A DNA stretch of 64,000 bases, from NCBI GenBank assembly GCA_945878555.1, contig CAMDWI010000018.1, positions 26,357 to 90,356 of the forward strand. Direction: 5' to 3'. The notes beneath the pieces are model-generated. The model was given only the letters and a program-made list of their open reading frames with translations, had not been told where the DNA came from and ran no database searches. Shown here in pieces: positions 43,126 to 53,113 of the stretch (the first letter of the stretch is position 1; each line of letters opens with the position of its first letter). Position numbers and translations under genes: made by a program. The stretch is from Klebsiella pneumoniae. GTDB lineage: Bacteria > Pseudomonadota > Gammaproteobacteria > Eutrophobiales > Eutrophobiaceae.

Positions 43126-44724
43126 TTACTGCCCGATATTGACATCCCCCGCGTCCGGATCACGGATGATACTGATATTACCGGTCCCGGAACTTGCCTG
43201 TCGTTCAACTTGTGACAGTGTGATTTGCTCGGCACCCAGTTTCAGCAGTAATGTTGCCGTGTCTTCGTGGGTGCCGTATGAACCGGTACCCTGCAACGTC
43301 GGGCTGATGCCGGAGGCCATCGTCCACGGCGTCTCTCCGTTCTGGTTGCGAACGTTAATATCAGCACCCTTTTCCGCCAGATACTGTACGACCACACCGG
43401 CACCGGCAAAGGCGGACATATGCAATGGGGTGTTACCGCGACTGTCTGCCTGATTTAAATCCAGCCCCATACCAACGAGTGTCTTCACAGCCTCCAGTGA
43501 CTGCGCGGCCTCGGGGGCATTGCTGTTGTCTCCGCGCTGGTGGGCGAGTGTGCAGGAGGAACGCGCCGCGGCAATCAATGGTGTGGTGCCATCTTCCATC
43601 GCGAGATTTACATCGGCTTCAAATTTTGCGAGCAGGTTCAGCATCAGTGCATCGGCGGATGCCGCCGCCAGAATAAACGGGGTCGCGCCGGATGTGCCTT
43701 CAAGGCTCTCACAACTGCCCCGGATCTCCGGGCCGATGCTGTAGTTTCTGGCAATGCGCGCATTCGGATCGGCACCGGCCTCCAGCAGGGCCTGCGCAAG
43801 CTTTGGCATATTCGGTGGACGCACGCGATAGACCGGGTCATAGGTGTAGCCATGCATGCGCGACAGCCCGTTATAAAACGCGTAATGCAGCGCGGTCACC
43901 CCGTTGTCATCTGCCACATCTGTTTTCGCACCGCTTTGTAATAAAAACAGCGCGACATCTTCATGACCACTGGCGCTCGCAATCACGAGTGAATTGCCGT
44001 CTTCTGCTGTAGCCGCGTTCGGATCGGCACCGGCCTGCACCAGCAGGCGGGCGGATTCGAGATCACCGGATCTCGCCGCAAACAGCAAGGCGGTGAATCC
44101 GCCGGGCGAGGGTTTCCAGCTACAGATCCGGCAGGTATTCGGGACCTTCGCAGCGGTCTCTGCGGTTGTCATATTGGCATCCGCACCGTGTTCCAGTAAT
44201 AATTTCACCACGTCGGAATGGCCCATACCGGCGGCCCACATCAGCGCCGTCTGTCCCTGACCTGACTCCTTTGCATTCACATCGGCACCGGCCTTCAACA
44301 TCGCGGCAACGGCCTTCGCCGCACCGGTCCGCGCACATTCCATCAGCGCGGTCTCTCCTGTCAACAAGGCGGCCTTCGCATCCGCCCCGGCGTTTATCAA
44401 GGCGAGCGCCACGTCATCGCTGCGATTGGTGCAGGCCAGATGCAAGGGGGAGACCTTATAAATATTCGCAGCCGCCGGGTTGGCACCGGCCTTCAGCAAC
44501 AACTCTGCTGCTTGCGGATCATTGCGATGTGCGGCCCAGTGTAAGGCTGTAGAACCGTCGGTCTGCGTGGCATTCACATCAATCGACTTGTCTGCAAGCA
44601 AGGCCTGCAAACGGGCATGATCGCCCTTCTTAACCGACTCCAGCAGCCCCGTGTCGGACCCGGCCGCCACCAGCAACGGCAGGCCGAGTAATACGACGGC
44701 CAGACATCCTCTGTATAGACTCAT
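43126..44724 (-). CDS. Exported ankyrin-repeat protein (operon 1, third gene)
   Basis: A 532-residue protein with a signal peptide (CLAVVLLGLPLLVAAGS) and about ten ankyrin repeats over most of its length (recurring TALHWAA, LLLKAGA and GADPN units). A cysteine pair CRIC sits in an insertion near residue 190, and a short unstructured tail ends the protein. It is likely periplasmic and a protein-binding scaffold. It is the third gene of the DUF1592-DUF1552-ankyrin operon, 39 bases after DUF1552. A paralogue is at 62164-63585. Confidence 0.88.
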   Translation of the reverse strand: MSLYRGCLAVVLLGLPLLVAAGSDTGLLESVKKGDHARLQALLADKSIDVNATQTDGSTALHWAAHRNDPQAAELLLKAGANPAAANIYKVSPLHLACTNRSDDVALALINAGADAKAALLTGETALMECARTGAAKAVAAMLKAGADVNAKESGQGQTALMWAAGMGHSDVVKLLLEHGADANMTTAETAAKVPNTCRICSWKPSPGGFTALLFAARSGDLESARLLVQAGADPNAATAEDGNSLVIASASGHEDVALFLLQSGAKTDVADDNGVTALHYAFYNGLSRMHGYTYDPVYRVRPPNMPKLAQALLEAGADPNARIARNYSIGPEIRGSCESLEGTSGATPFILAAASADALMLNLLAKFEADVNLAMEDGTTPLIAAARSSCTLAHQRGDNSNAPEAAQSLEAVKTLVGMGLDLNQADSRGNTPLHMSAFAGAGVVVQYLAEKGADINVRNQNGETPWTMASGISPTLQGTGSYGTHEDTATLLLKLGAEQITLSQVERQASSGTGNISIIRDPDAGDVNIGQ

Positions 44725-44763
44725 TTCAGTTTCTCTCCCGGTATTCGTAAACCAGCAACAGGA

Positions 44764-46101
44764 TCAGGCCAGTGGCAACAGGTTAAGCATACCGTTACTG
44801 TCACCAAACTTGTCGGCCTGGATGCCCAGTTTGTCCAGTATCGTCATGTACATATTTGCCAGCGGTGCCCCGTCCGGATATTTCAGGTGCGCACCCCCTT
44901 TCAACTGGCCACTGCCGCCGCCCAGCAACAACATCGGCAGGTTCTGCAACATGTGACCATTGCCATCACTCATCGAGCAGCCATACATGATGATCATATT
45001 GTCGAGCAGCGTTCCATCAACATCCGGTGTGTTATTCAGCTTGTCCAGATAGTAGGTTAACAGCTGCGAGTGATAGAAGTTGATCTTCGACAGCTTTTCC
45101 AGATTGACCGGGTCATTGCGATGATGCGACAGCGAATGATGCACGTCGCGTACGCCGATCTCAGGATAGGTACGGTTACTCTGTTCAGGCCCGGTCATAA
45201 ACGTGATCATGCGCGTCATGTCGGTCTGGTAGGCGAGTACCTGCAGGTCAAACATCAGTTTCAGGTGGTCTGCAAATTCGGTCGGGATGCCGGTCGGCGG
45301 GTCCATTGATGGCAGGTTGTCACCTATCTGCTGTTCGGCCATCTGGATCCGGTGCTCAACCTCACGCACACCTTCCAGATATTCGGTCAGGCGATTGCGA
45401 TCACCACCGCCCAGCGATTTCTGCATGCGCTGCGTCGCTTCGGTAACCGCATCGAGTATGCTCTTTTCCTTTTTGATACGCGCCATGCGTATTGACGGAT
45501 CGGTGCTGTCCCCAAACAGTCTTTCAAACACCGCCCGCGGACGATATTCGATCGGTAACGGTGTGGTCGGTGTGCGCCACGACAGCGTACTGATATAGGC
45601 ACAACTCCAGCCCTTCTCACAATTGCCAACCGCATCACTGGTGTGCAGCCCCAGCTCCAGCGAGGCGAGCTGGGTGCGCTTGCCGAGTTCAGCGGCGACG
45701 ATCTGGTCTATCGAGATGCCGGTGCGGCCTTCACGCAGCGGATGCACACCGGTCAGAAATACACCACCGGCGCGTTCGTGCGGGGCGGTCTCACCCTCGC
45801 CCGGCCGGGCATCACCTTCATTATTATTCAGACCGGTCAACACCAGCATCCGGTCGCGGTAGGGGGCCAGTGGCTCCAGCGTCGGCGAGAGTTTGTAGGC
45901 CGTACCGGTATCCGTCGGCGTCCAGTCTTTCATGTTCATGCCGTTCGGTGAATAGATGATCGAGAAACGTCGCGCCACCTCGGCACGTTGTTCCGGCAAG
46001 GCCAATGCCGGTGTCATCGCATCAAGAAATGGCAGTGCTAGCGTTGCCCCTGCGCCATGTAAAAAGGTCCGGCGTGCGATGGATTTTCTAGTGATTATCA
46101 T
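44764..46101 (-). CDS. DUF1552 protein, Tat-exported (operon 1, second gene)
   Basis: A 445-residue protein with a twin-arginine leader (IARRTFLHGAGATLALPFLD). The rest is the DUF1552 domain, related to the DUF1501 and sulfatase-like secreted proteins common in planctomycetes. Cys-containing segments (VGNCEKGWSCAY) may bind metal or form a disulfide. Its start overlaps the DUF1592 end by 14 bases. Function unknown; Tat export suggests folding with a cofactor before secretion. It is about half identical by eye, in the N-terminal half, to the protein at 60796-62148. Confidence 0.88.
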   Translation of the reverse strand: MIITRKSIARRTFLHGAGATLALPFLDAMTPALALPEQRAEVARRFSIIYSPNGMNMKDWTPTDTGTAYKLSPTLEPLAPYRDRMLVLTGLNNNEGDARPGEGETAPHERAGGVFLTGVHPLREGRTGISIDQIVAAELGKRTQLASLELGLHTSDAVGNCEKGWSCAYISTLSWRTPTTPLPIEYRPRAVFERLFGDSTDPSIRMARIKKEKSILDAVTEATQRMQKSLGGGDRNRLTEYLEGVREVEHRIQMAEQQIGDNLPSMDPPTGIPTEFADHLKLMFDLQVLAYQTDMTRMITFMTGPEQSNRTYPEIGVRDVHHSLSHHRNDPVNLEKLSKINFYHSQLLTYYLDKLNNTPDVDGTLLDNMIIMYGCSMSDGNGHMLQNLPMLLLGGGSGQLKGGAHLKYPDGAPLANMYMTILDKLGIQADKFGDSNGMLNLLPLA

Positions 46102-48514
46102 GGCGTGGTGCCCTCCTCATTAAAAACGGGGTACTTTTCACTACTGATTTGATGATGGTAGTCAACTGATAATCCGGCGAAGTCTCGCGGATGATCTCGC
46201 GCATGATCGGCGCATCCGGGTGACCGACCTCACGTCCCAGCGCGTAGGTCAGCATTTTTTCCACCACGGTCAGTACAAAATCAGCGCTGCGCTTTTCAAG
46301 CAGCACCTTGCGCAGACCGTCATAGCCTTCAAACGCTGTGCCGTCCGGCAGTGCACCGGACGCATCGATTGTCGAACGGGAGGAGGAATCGGTCGTGCGC
46401 CATTTGCCGATCGCATCAAAGTTCTCCAGCGCAAATCCGAGCGGGTCCATCACCTTGTGACAGCTCGCGCAAACCGGATTCGCCCGGTGCTGCTCCATGC
46501 GTTCACGCATGTTCAACACCCTGCCATCATCATTGCGGTCACGGAGGCCCGGCACATTTGGCGGTGGTGGCGGCGGCGGTGCACTGAGGATATTCTCCAG
46601 TACCCACTTGCCACGGATGGTTGGCGCGGTGCGGTTTGCATACGAGGTTACGGTCAGGATACTGCCCTGCCCCAGCAGACCACCACGCGGCAGGTTTTGC
46701 AGCGTGACCTTGCGGAAATGATTGCCGTACACATCCGGGATACCGTAGTGCCGTGCGAGACGTTCGTTCACAAAGGTATAGTCTGCACTGAGCAGCTCCA
46801 GCAACGGTCTGTTGTTGCGGAACACATGTTCAAAAAACAGCTTCGTCTCGGTCTGGAACGCCTGCCTCAGGTTGTCCTCAAAATAGGGGAACAGTTCAAT
46901 GTCCGGATCGACCACATTCAGCTTGCCGAGATTCAGCCATTGGGCCGCGAAGTTGTCGATCATCGCATTCGAGCGAGGGTCGTCCAGCATGCGCTGTACC
47001 TGTGCGTCGAGCACGTCAGGTTGATCCAGCTTGCCCGCCTCGGCCAGTGCCAGCAGCTCATCATCCGGGATACTGCTCCACAGGAACAACGACAGCCTTG
47101 TCGCCAGCTCCATGTCCGTAATACGGAACACCGCGTCCGCTTTCGTATCTGCGGGTACACGCTCGGCCACAAACAGGAACTCCGGGCCAGCCAACATACG
47201 TTCTATCGCCGTACCAATACCGTTCTCAAAACCCTTGTCACGCTGGCCCTGCTGATAGAAACCAACCAGCTCTTCCAGTTCATCAGAGGTGGGTGGACGC
47301 CGGTAGGCCCGGTGTGCCAGTGTTGACAGTATCTTGCGTGCACAGGGTGCATCATCAGCGGCCGCCGGTTGGCAGATAAATACCCTGTCGCGGCTCTCCG
47401 TCGTGCCGAGACCTTGCGCTTTAAACGGACCACCGATGGCGACCGTGCGTACACCCGGCTCACCACCCTTGTACTGGGAATAGTCATAGACGGTATGCTT
47501 CGGATATAACGGGTCTTCCGGCAGCGTGGTTTCTTTCAGAAAGGTCACGGTCACCAGTCGCTTGCCGGCCTTTGCCGGGAAACGCACCTCCAGTCCCTTG
47601 TCGGCAAAGCGCTCGTATTCCTCCTGCTCAAACTCGCCCTGAGCCGCAGTAGAAAACAACTGCGCAGTCTTGCCATGTTTTTCACCGCCGATGGTAAACA
47701 GGTGGAGACGTTCACCGTCGAGGCGCACATCCAGCTGGTGCGGTTTATTGACCAGACCACGGATATAGTCGCGATAGTTTTTCAGCAGATCCACCTTGAT
47801 GACATATTCGCCATCCATCGGAAAATGATGTTCAATGGCCAGACCTCCGCGCGATCCGAACGGCAGCTCCTCGCCCATACGATCTTCCTGCATCAGCTCA
47901 TTTGATACGGAGTAATACTCAAAGCCGGGATGCATGTCCGGATCACCGAGCGCCTGGACCCTGACCTTGCGTGCGGCGGCCACATACTGCTCGACCAGCA
48001 ACGGTGATATCGTCAGCACCGCACCCATATTGTCAAAGCCGGACAGTGCATTGTCCGCCGGTAACAATGCATCTGCCTTGATATCCACCGCGAGCAGATC
48101 GCGCACGGCATTCACATATTCAGTCCGGTTCAGACGCCGCAGTTCCGGTTCGCCGGGATGGGGAAACTCACTTGCATAACTGTCCAGACTGGTTTCCAGG
48201 TAGCCTGCAAACCGGCTATAGGTGGCGTCGTCCGGGCGTGGCATACCTGAGGGTGGCATCGTCTTCGCCTTAAGTTTCCGCAGCACTTTTTCCCAGATGG
48301 CACCATCAACGCCGACCTTTTCAATATCAGCGTGTTCGAGCGACAGACCGGCGGTCTTCAGGGCATCGTTATGGCAGGAGATACAATAACTGTTGATCGT
48401 AGTGCGATGTTCCGCAGCGGATCCGGTCTGGCTTGCGCTTTGTTGCGCCAGCCCGGACTGACTGGCGCAGACAAGCATTGAAAAAACGGTAACAATCCTT
48501 ACAACGTTGTACAT
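46088..48514 (-). CDS. DUF1592-type exported cytochrome (operon 1, first gene)
   Basis: An 808-residue exported protein. After a signal peptide, an N-terminal haem motif CISCH is at residues 44-48; DUF1587, DUF1592 and DUF1588 segments follow, then a second haem motif CASCH at 682-686 before a DUF1585 end. Thus it is probably a dihaem c-type cytochrome with a beta-sandwich carbohydrate-binding-like region. Family members are usually from planctomycetes; the function is unknown. It is the first gene of the operon; a G-rich ribosome site and an 8-base inverted repeat (48544-48564) precede it. Confidence 0.88.
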   Translation of the reverse strand: MYNVVRIVTVFSMLVCASQSGLAQQSASQTGSAAEHRTTINSYCISCHNDALKTAGLSLEHADIEKVGVDGAIWEKVLRKLKAKTMPPSGMPRPDDATYSRFAGYLETSLDSYASEFPHPGEPELRRLNRTEYVNAVRDLLAVDIKADALLPADNALSGFDNMGAVLTISPLLVEQYVAAARKVRVQALGDPDMHPGFEYYSVSNELMQEDRMGEELPFGSRGGLAIEHHFPMDGEYVIKVDLLKNYRDYIRGLVNKPHQLDVRLDGERLHLFTIGGEKHGKTAQLFSTAAQGEFEQEEYERFADKGLEVRFPAKAGKRLVTVTFLKETTLPEDPLYPKHTVYDYSQYKGGEPGVRTVAIGGPFKAQGLGTTESRDRVFICQPAAADDAPCARKILSTLAHRAYRRPPTSDELEELVGFYQQGQRDKGFENGIGTAIERMLAGPEFLFVAERVPADTKADAVFRITDMELATRLSLFLWSSIPDDELLALAEAGKLDQPDVLDAQVQRMLDDPRSNAMIDNFAAQWLNLGKLNVVDPDIELFPYFEDNLRQAFQTETKLFFEHVFRNNRPLLELLSADYTFVNERLARHYGIPDVYGNHFRKVTLQNLPRGGLLGQGSILTVTSYANRTAPTIRGKWVLENILSAPPPPPPPNVPGLRDRNDDGRVLNMRERMEQHRANPVCASCHKVMDPLGFALENFDAIGKWRTTDSSSRSTIDASGALPDGTAFEGYDGLRKVLLEKRSADFVLTVVEKMLTYALGREVGHPDAPIMREIIRETSPDYQLTTIIKSVVKSTPFLMRRAPRHDNH

Positions 48515-48543
48515 CAGCGAGGCCCCCCGTTGCTAACGTCATG

Positions 48544-48564
48544 TAGTGCTGAATTACAGCACTA
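48544..48564. promoter_or_regulatory. Inverted repeat TAGTGCTG/CAGCACTA
   Basis: Perfect 8-base arms (48544-48551 and 48557-48564) around a 5-base spacer, 30 bases before the DUF1592 start and 36 bases after the sqr stop. It could be an operator of the operon or a weak terminator for sqr; no T-run follows. Confidence 0.5.
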
Positions 48565-48599
48565 TTCTGCAAGAATTGCCATTAGAAGTGTGTAGATGC

Positions 48600-49868
48600 C
48601 TACTTCAGCGATTCAATACCCAATACCTTCAACACATAGGTCTCGTAGACCGGGGTCAACGAACCGGTGCGTACCTTGCGCAGGAAGTATTTCTCGAAGG
48701 CTATTTTGGCCAGATGGACCCACTTGCCCTGTTTCGCCCAGGTCACATTGCGGGGCGGGATCTGCGGCAGTGCAACAAAGGCGGCACCGGTATCACCAAA
48801 ATCAGCAAGGCAGATCGCATTCCAGGTACCGCGTGCGTCGGCCGGTTTGCCATTGATCTCGGCAACGATGTTCTCGCAGATGGCACTGACCATCGACTCG
48901 ATCATATAACCGGTCTTCGGGGCGCCGGTCGGTACCGGGGTCACTTCAACTGGCGGTATCGCCACACAGACGCCGGCAGAGAAAATATTCGGATAGGCCT
49001 TGGAACGTTGATGTTCATCTATCAGCACAAAACCACGCGGGTTGCACAGGTTCGGAACTGCCGCGACCGGGTCCACGCCCTTGAACGCAGGCAATATCAT
49101 CGAATATTTAAAAGGCAATACATGATCCTTGCGCGGTGTTCCGTCGTCGTTGATCTCACTGACCTTCATCTCGCCCGCGCTGACTTCCGAAATTTTGGCA
49201 TTGGTAATCCATTTGATATGGCGTTGACGCAATTCTGCTTCCATTAATCCCTTGCTGTCTCCCACGCCACCGAGGCCCATATGACCGATGTACGGTTCAC
49301 TGCTGACGTAGGTCATCGGTACCTTGTCGCGCAATTTGCGTTTGCGCAGGTCAGTATCCAGGATCATGGCGAATTCATAGGCTGGCCCGAAACAACTTGC
49401 CGCGGGTGCGGCACCGATGATGACCGGCCCGGGATTTTTCAGAAACTCCTGATATGCATCCCATGCCTCCAGTGAGTGCGCATGCGTACAGATAGAATGC
49501 GTGTGACCTTCCGGCCCGAGACCCGGCACTTCATGAAACGCAAGCTTCGGTCCGGTGGCGATGACCAGATAGTCATAGTTCAGGGTCTGCCCGCCTTCGA
49601 TCGTCAGCGTGTTCGCCGCCGCATCAATCGCCGTGACCAGTCTCGGTATCCACTCGACACCCTTCTTTGTCAGTATCTCCTGCATTTCCACACGCACCTG
49701 CGTAGTCTTGCGCCAGCCGACAGCGACCCAGGGATTCGATGGGGTGAATTCAAAATATGGCGAGCTGCCTATCAGTGTGACTTTATGGTCCTTGCCCAGT
49801 TTCTTTTTCAGTTCAAACGCACTCGGTACACCACCTACACCTGCGCCTATAATTGCGATATGTGCCAT
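48600..49868 (-). CDS. sqr: Sulfide:quinone oxidoreductase
   Basis: From the ATG at 49868 (GAGGAGG seven bases upstream), 422 residues. It has an N-terminal FAD motif IIGAGVGGVPSA and three cysteines at 127, 159 and 355, matching the redox-active Cys128, Cys160 and Cys356 of the Acidithiobacillus enzyme. It would oxidise sulfide to sulfane sulfur and reduce the quinone pool at the inner membrane. It is the last gene of a run with an RND pump and a DUF2892 protein, divergent from an SqrR/BigR-like repressor. A TTG two codons upstream is the alternative start. Confidence 0.9.
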   Translation of the reverse strand: MAHIAIIGAGVGGVPSAFELKKKLGKDHKVTLIGSSPYFEFTPSNPWVAVGWRKTTQVRVEMQEILTKKGVEWIPRLVTAIDAAANTLTIEGGQTLNYDYLVIATGPKLAFHEVPGLGPEGHTHSICTHAHSLEAWDAYQEFLKNPGPVIIGAAPAASCFGPAYEFAMILDTDLRKRKLRDKVPMTYVSSEPYIGHMGLGGVGDSKGLMEAELRQRHIKWITNAKISEVSAGEMKVSEINDDGTPRKDHVLPFKYSMILPAFKGVDPVAAVPNLCNPRGFVLIDEHQRSKAYPNIFSAGVCVAIPPVEVTPVPTGAPKTGYMIESMVSAICENIVAEINGKPADARGTWNAICLADFGDTGAAFVALPQIPPRNVTWAKQGKWVHLAKIAFEKYFLRKVRTGSLTPVYETYVLKVLGIESLK

Positions 49869-49870
49869 GT

Positions 49871-52800
49871 TCAACCCTCCTCAGTAAGTGACTTGTGTGA
49901 CCCGACTTGCAGCCAGGCGAAATAGAGAACCGGTATGACCACCAGCGTCAGCACGGTCGAAACCAGGATGCCAAAGATCAACGAGACGGCAAGACCATTG
50001 AAGATCGGATCATCCAGTATAAAAAATGCACCTGCCATCGCCGCCAGTGCGGTCAGCGCGATCGGCTTCGCACGGATCGCCCCCGCATTTACCACGGCGT
50101 CTTCAATCGAACGTCCGGCCGCGATCTCGGTATTGATAAAATCAACCAGCAGGATGGAGTTACGGACAATAATCCCGGCCAGCGCGATCATGCCGATCAT
50201 GGAGGTAGCAGTGAACTGTGCACCGAGCAACGCGTGCCCGGGCATCACCCCGATGATCGTCAACGGGATCGGCGCCATGATAATCAACGGCACCATATAG
50301 GAACCGAACTGGGCGACCAGTAGCAGATAGATCAACACCAGTCCAACGGCGTAGGCCGCGCCCATATCCCGGAAGGTCTCATAGGTGATCTGCCATTCGC
50401 CGTCCCACTTGATCGCGATCTCGCCCGGGTCTTCCGGCGGGGCGATAAAATGTTGGGTAGGTGTCTCACCGGACACCTTGATCGCATCAATTTGGCCAAC
50501 GATATCGAACATGCCATACAGCGGGCTGTCGAGTTGTCCGGCCATATCACCGGTCACATACGCCACCGGTAACAGGTTCTTGTGATAAATAGCGGGGTCC
50601 CAGGCGACCTCGCGTGCGGTCGCTATCGAGCCCAGGCGTACACGGGTGCCATGGATGGAACTGACCTCCAGCTCCATCAGTTCCTCGATATGCGATTTAT
50701 CGTGCACCGCGAGTTCCAGCCTGACCGGCACCGGCTCCTGACTGCGACTGCCCCGCAACCAGGTCGCATCCTGACCGGCGAGTGCAATTGCGAGGATCTC
50801 ACTGACCTGTGCCGGGGGTACACCCAGCATGGCCGCCCTGCCCTGATCCACGTCTATGACCCAGCGTTTATTGCCCGACTCCAGACTGTCATCCACATCG
50901 ATGATATCGGTCGTAATATCAAACAGACGGCGTACCTCACGTGTCAGCGCATCACGTTCTGCACGGCCCGGCGCATAGATCTCAGCGACCAGAGGTGACT
51001 GCACGGGCGGGCCCGGCGGTACCTCGACCACCTGCACGCTACCACCGTGGCGTCTTGCCACCTCGACCAGGGGACCGCGTACCGCGAGTGCAATCTCGTG
51101 GCTCTTGCGATCGCGCAGATGCTTGTCGACCAGATTGACCTGGATGTCACCCAGCTCCGGGCTCTGCCGCAGCGCATACTGGCGCACCAGTCCGTTAAAA
51201 TTGATCGGCGCGGCCGTACCGGCATACACCTGAAAATCGGTCACCTCAGGTACGGCATCAATCACCCGCGACAATTCATCCAACACCCGTGCCGTCGTCT
51301 CGACCGGAGTACCCTCGGGCATGTTAAGTACCACCTGGAATTCCGACTTGTTGTCGAACGGCAGCATCTTCAGCACGACCAGTTGCAGGAATGCCAGACT
51401 GATCGCCGCAGCGATTGCCACTACGATGCCCGCATATAAAACCCGACGCCGGGCCTTGCCGCCATTCGTGCGCAGGAACGGCCGCAATATCCGCTCAAAC
51501 AGGGCAGTGAGTCTGGTATCACCGTTGTGATTCGCTGCGGCGGTGGATTCTGCGTGTGTCGTACCCAGTAATTTTCGGCACATCCACGGGGTGAAGATCA
51601 ACGCAATCAACAACGAGATCAGCATACCCATACTCGAGTTGATCGGGATCGGACTCATATACGGCCCCATCAGCCCGCTGACAAAGGCCATCGGTAACAA
51701 TGCCGCGATAACGGTAAACGTGGCGAGGATGGTCGGACCACCGACCTCATCGACTGCACGTGGGATCAGTTCATCCAGCGAGCCGCCACCCAGCTGTTTA
51801 TGGCGGTGGATATTTTCGACGATGACTATCGCATCATCGACCAGAATACCGATCGAGAAGATCAGCGCAAACAGTGATACCCGATTGATGGTAAAACCCC
51901 AGGCCCAGGAGGCAAACAGTGTCGCGGCCAGCGTAATAACGACCGCTGTACCGACAACCACGGCCTCACGTCCACCCATTGTTAGCACAACCAGCAGCAC
52001 GACCGAGGCGGTGGCAAACACCAGTTTCTGGATCAGCTTGTGCGCCTTGTCGTTTGCGGTAACACCGTAATTGCGGGTGACCGTCACCTCGACGCCTTCC
52101 GGAATATACTGGCCATACAACATATCAACACGGCGCAGGACATCATTGGCGACATCAATCGCATTCTCGCCCGGTTTCTTCGACACCGCGAGCGTGACCG
52201 CCGGGGCATTGCGAACAGGAGGCAAATCGCTGCGTTCCGCCCAGGCCGCGCCGCTGCCAAACCAGACATATTTGTCAGGCTGGTCTGCTGCATCAGACAC
52301 AATCGCGACATCTTCCAGATAGATTGGTCGTTCGTCGACATAACCAACAACCAGATTGGCTACACTGTTGCGATCAAACAGAAACTGTCCGGCCTGCACC
52401 GGGGCCAGTCTGTCATCGGCCACCAGACCACCGGCCTGCAAGGCCTGATTGGACACCTGCAAGGCCCAGGCAATCTCGCTCAAGGTCAAGCCATGAGCTG
52501 ACAGGCGTCGCGGGTCCAGTTCGACATGCACGACATTTTCAGTTGCACCAACGGTATAGACATCCCGCGTCCCGGCGACACGCTTCAGCTCGGTCTGCAT
52601 CGAACGCGCCACCTTGCTCAGATCGGCCGCGCTGCGGTCCGGGTCATTGGTCCACAAGGTCAGCGTCAGTACCGGCACATCCTCGATACCACCAGGCTGG
52701 ACCAGCGGTTGCAACACGCCGAGTCCCTGTGGGCGCCAGTCCTGGTTGGAATAGATGGCATTATATAAACGGACCACCGACTCGGTCCGCGCCTCACCCA

Positions 52801-53113
52801 CCTCGAACTGCACGGTCAACAGACCGAGTCCGGGGCGCGAGACAGAATAGATATGTTTCAGTCCGACGATCTCGCCGAGCACACGCTCCATCGGACTGAC
52901 GACAAGTGATTCGACCTGCTCGGCCGTTGCACCGGGAAACGGCACCAGAATATTGGCAAAGGTGACATCGATCTGCGGTTCTTCCTCGCTGGGTGTGATC
53001 CACACAGCCAATAGCCCGAGCAACATCGCGGCCACCGCAAGCAACGGGGTCAACTGGTTACGCAGGAAATAGCGCGACAGTCGACCGGACAGACCCAGCA
53101 CCGGGTTCATCAT
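49871..53113 (-). CDS. RND efflux transporter permease (AcrB/MdtB type)
   Basis: A 1080-residue inner-membrane pump with twelve hydrophobic segments in the RND 1+5+1+5 layout and two large periplasmic loops. A helix with the proton-relay region GILVDDAIVIVENIHRH (about residue 425) is present. It exports small molecules across both membranes with the adaptor encoded upstream. Its start overlaps the adaptor stop by 4 bases, and its stop abuts the sqr start. Context suggests control by sulfide or persulfide stress, but the substrate is unknown. Confidence 0.92.
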   Translation of the reverse strand: MMNPVLGLSGRLSRYFLRNQLTPLLAVAAMLLGLLAVWITPSEEEPQIDVTFANILVPFPGATAEQVESLVVSPMERVLGEIVGLKHIYSVSRPGLGLLTVQFEVGEARTESVVRLYNAIYSNQDWRPQGLGVLQPLVQPGGIEDVPVLTLTLWTNDPDRSAADLSKVARSMQTELKRVAGTRDVYTVGATENVVHVELDPRRLSAHGLTLSEIAWALQVSNQALQAGGLVADDRLAPVQAGQFLFDRNSVANLVVGYVDERPIYLEDVAIVSDAADQPDKYVWFGSGAAWAERSDLPPVRNAPAVTLAVSKKPGENAIDVANDVLRRVDMLYGQYIPEGVEVTVTRNYGVTANDKAHKLIQKLVFATASVVLLVVLTMGGREAVVVGTAVVITLAATLFASWAWGFTINRVSLFALIFSIGILVDDAIVIVENIHRHKQLGGGSLDELIPRAVDEVGGPTILATFTVIAALLPMAFVSGLMGPYMSPIPINSSMGMLISLLIALIFTPWMCRKLLGTTHAESTAAANHNGDTRLTALFERILRPFLRTNGGKARRRVLYAGIVVAIAAAISLAFLQLVVLKMLPFDNKSEFQVVLNMPEGTPVETTARVLDELSRVIDAVPEVTDFQVYAGTAAPINFNGLVRQYALRQSPELGDIQVNLVDKHLRDRKSHEIALAVRGPLVEVARRHGGSVQVVEVPPGPPVQSPLVAEIYAPGRAERDALTREVRRLFDITTDIIDVDDSLESGNKRWVIDVDQGRAAMLGVPPAQVSEILAIALAGQDATWLRGSRSQEPVPVRLELAVHDKSHIEELMELEVSSIHGTRVRLGSIATAREVAWDPAIYHKNLLPVAYVTGDMAGQLDSPLYGMFDIVGQIDAIKVSGETPTQHFIAPPEDPGEIAIKWDGEWQITYETFRDMGAAYAVGLVLIYLLLVAQFGSYMVPLIIMAPIPLTIIGVMPGHALLGAQFTATSMIGMIALAGIIVRNSILLVDFINTEIAAGRSIEDAVVNAGAIRAKPIALTALAAMAGAFFILDDPIFNGLAVSLIFGILVSTVLTLVVIPVLYFAWLQVGSHKSLTEEG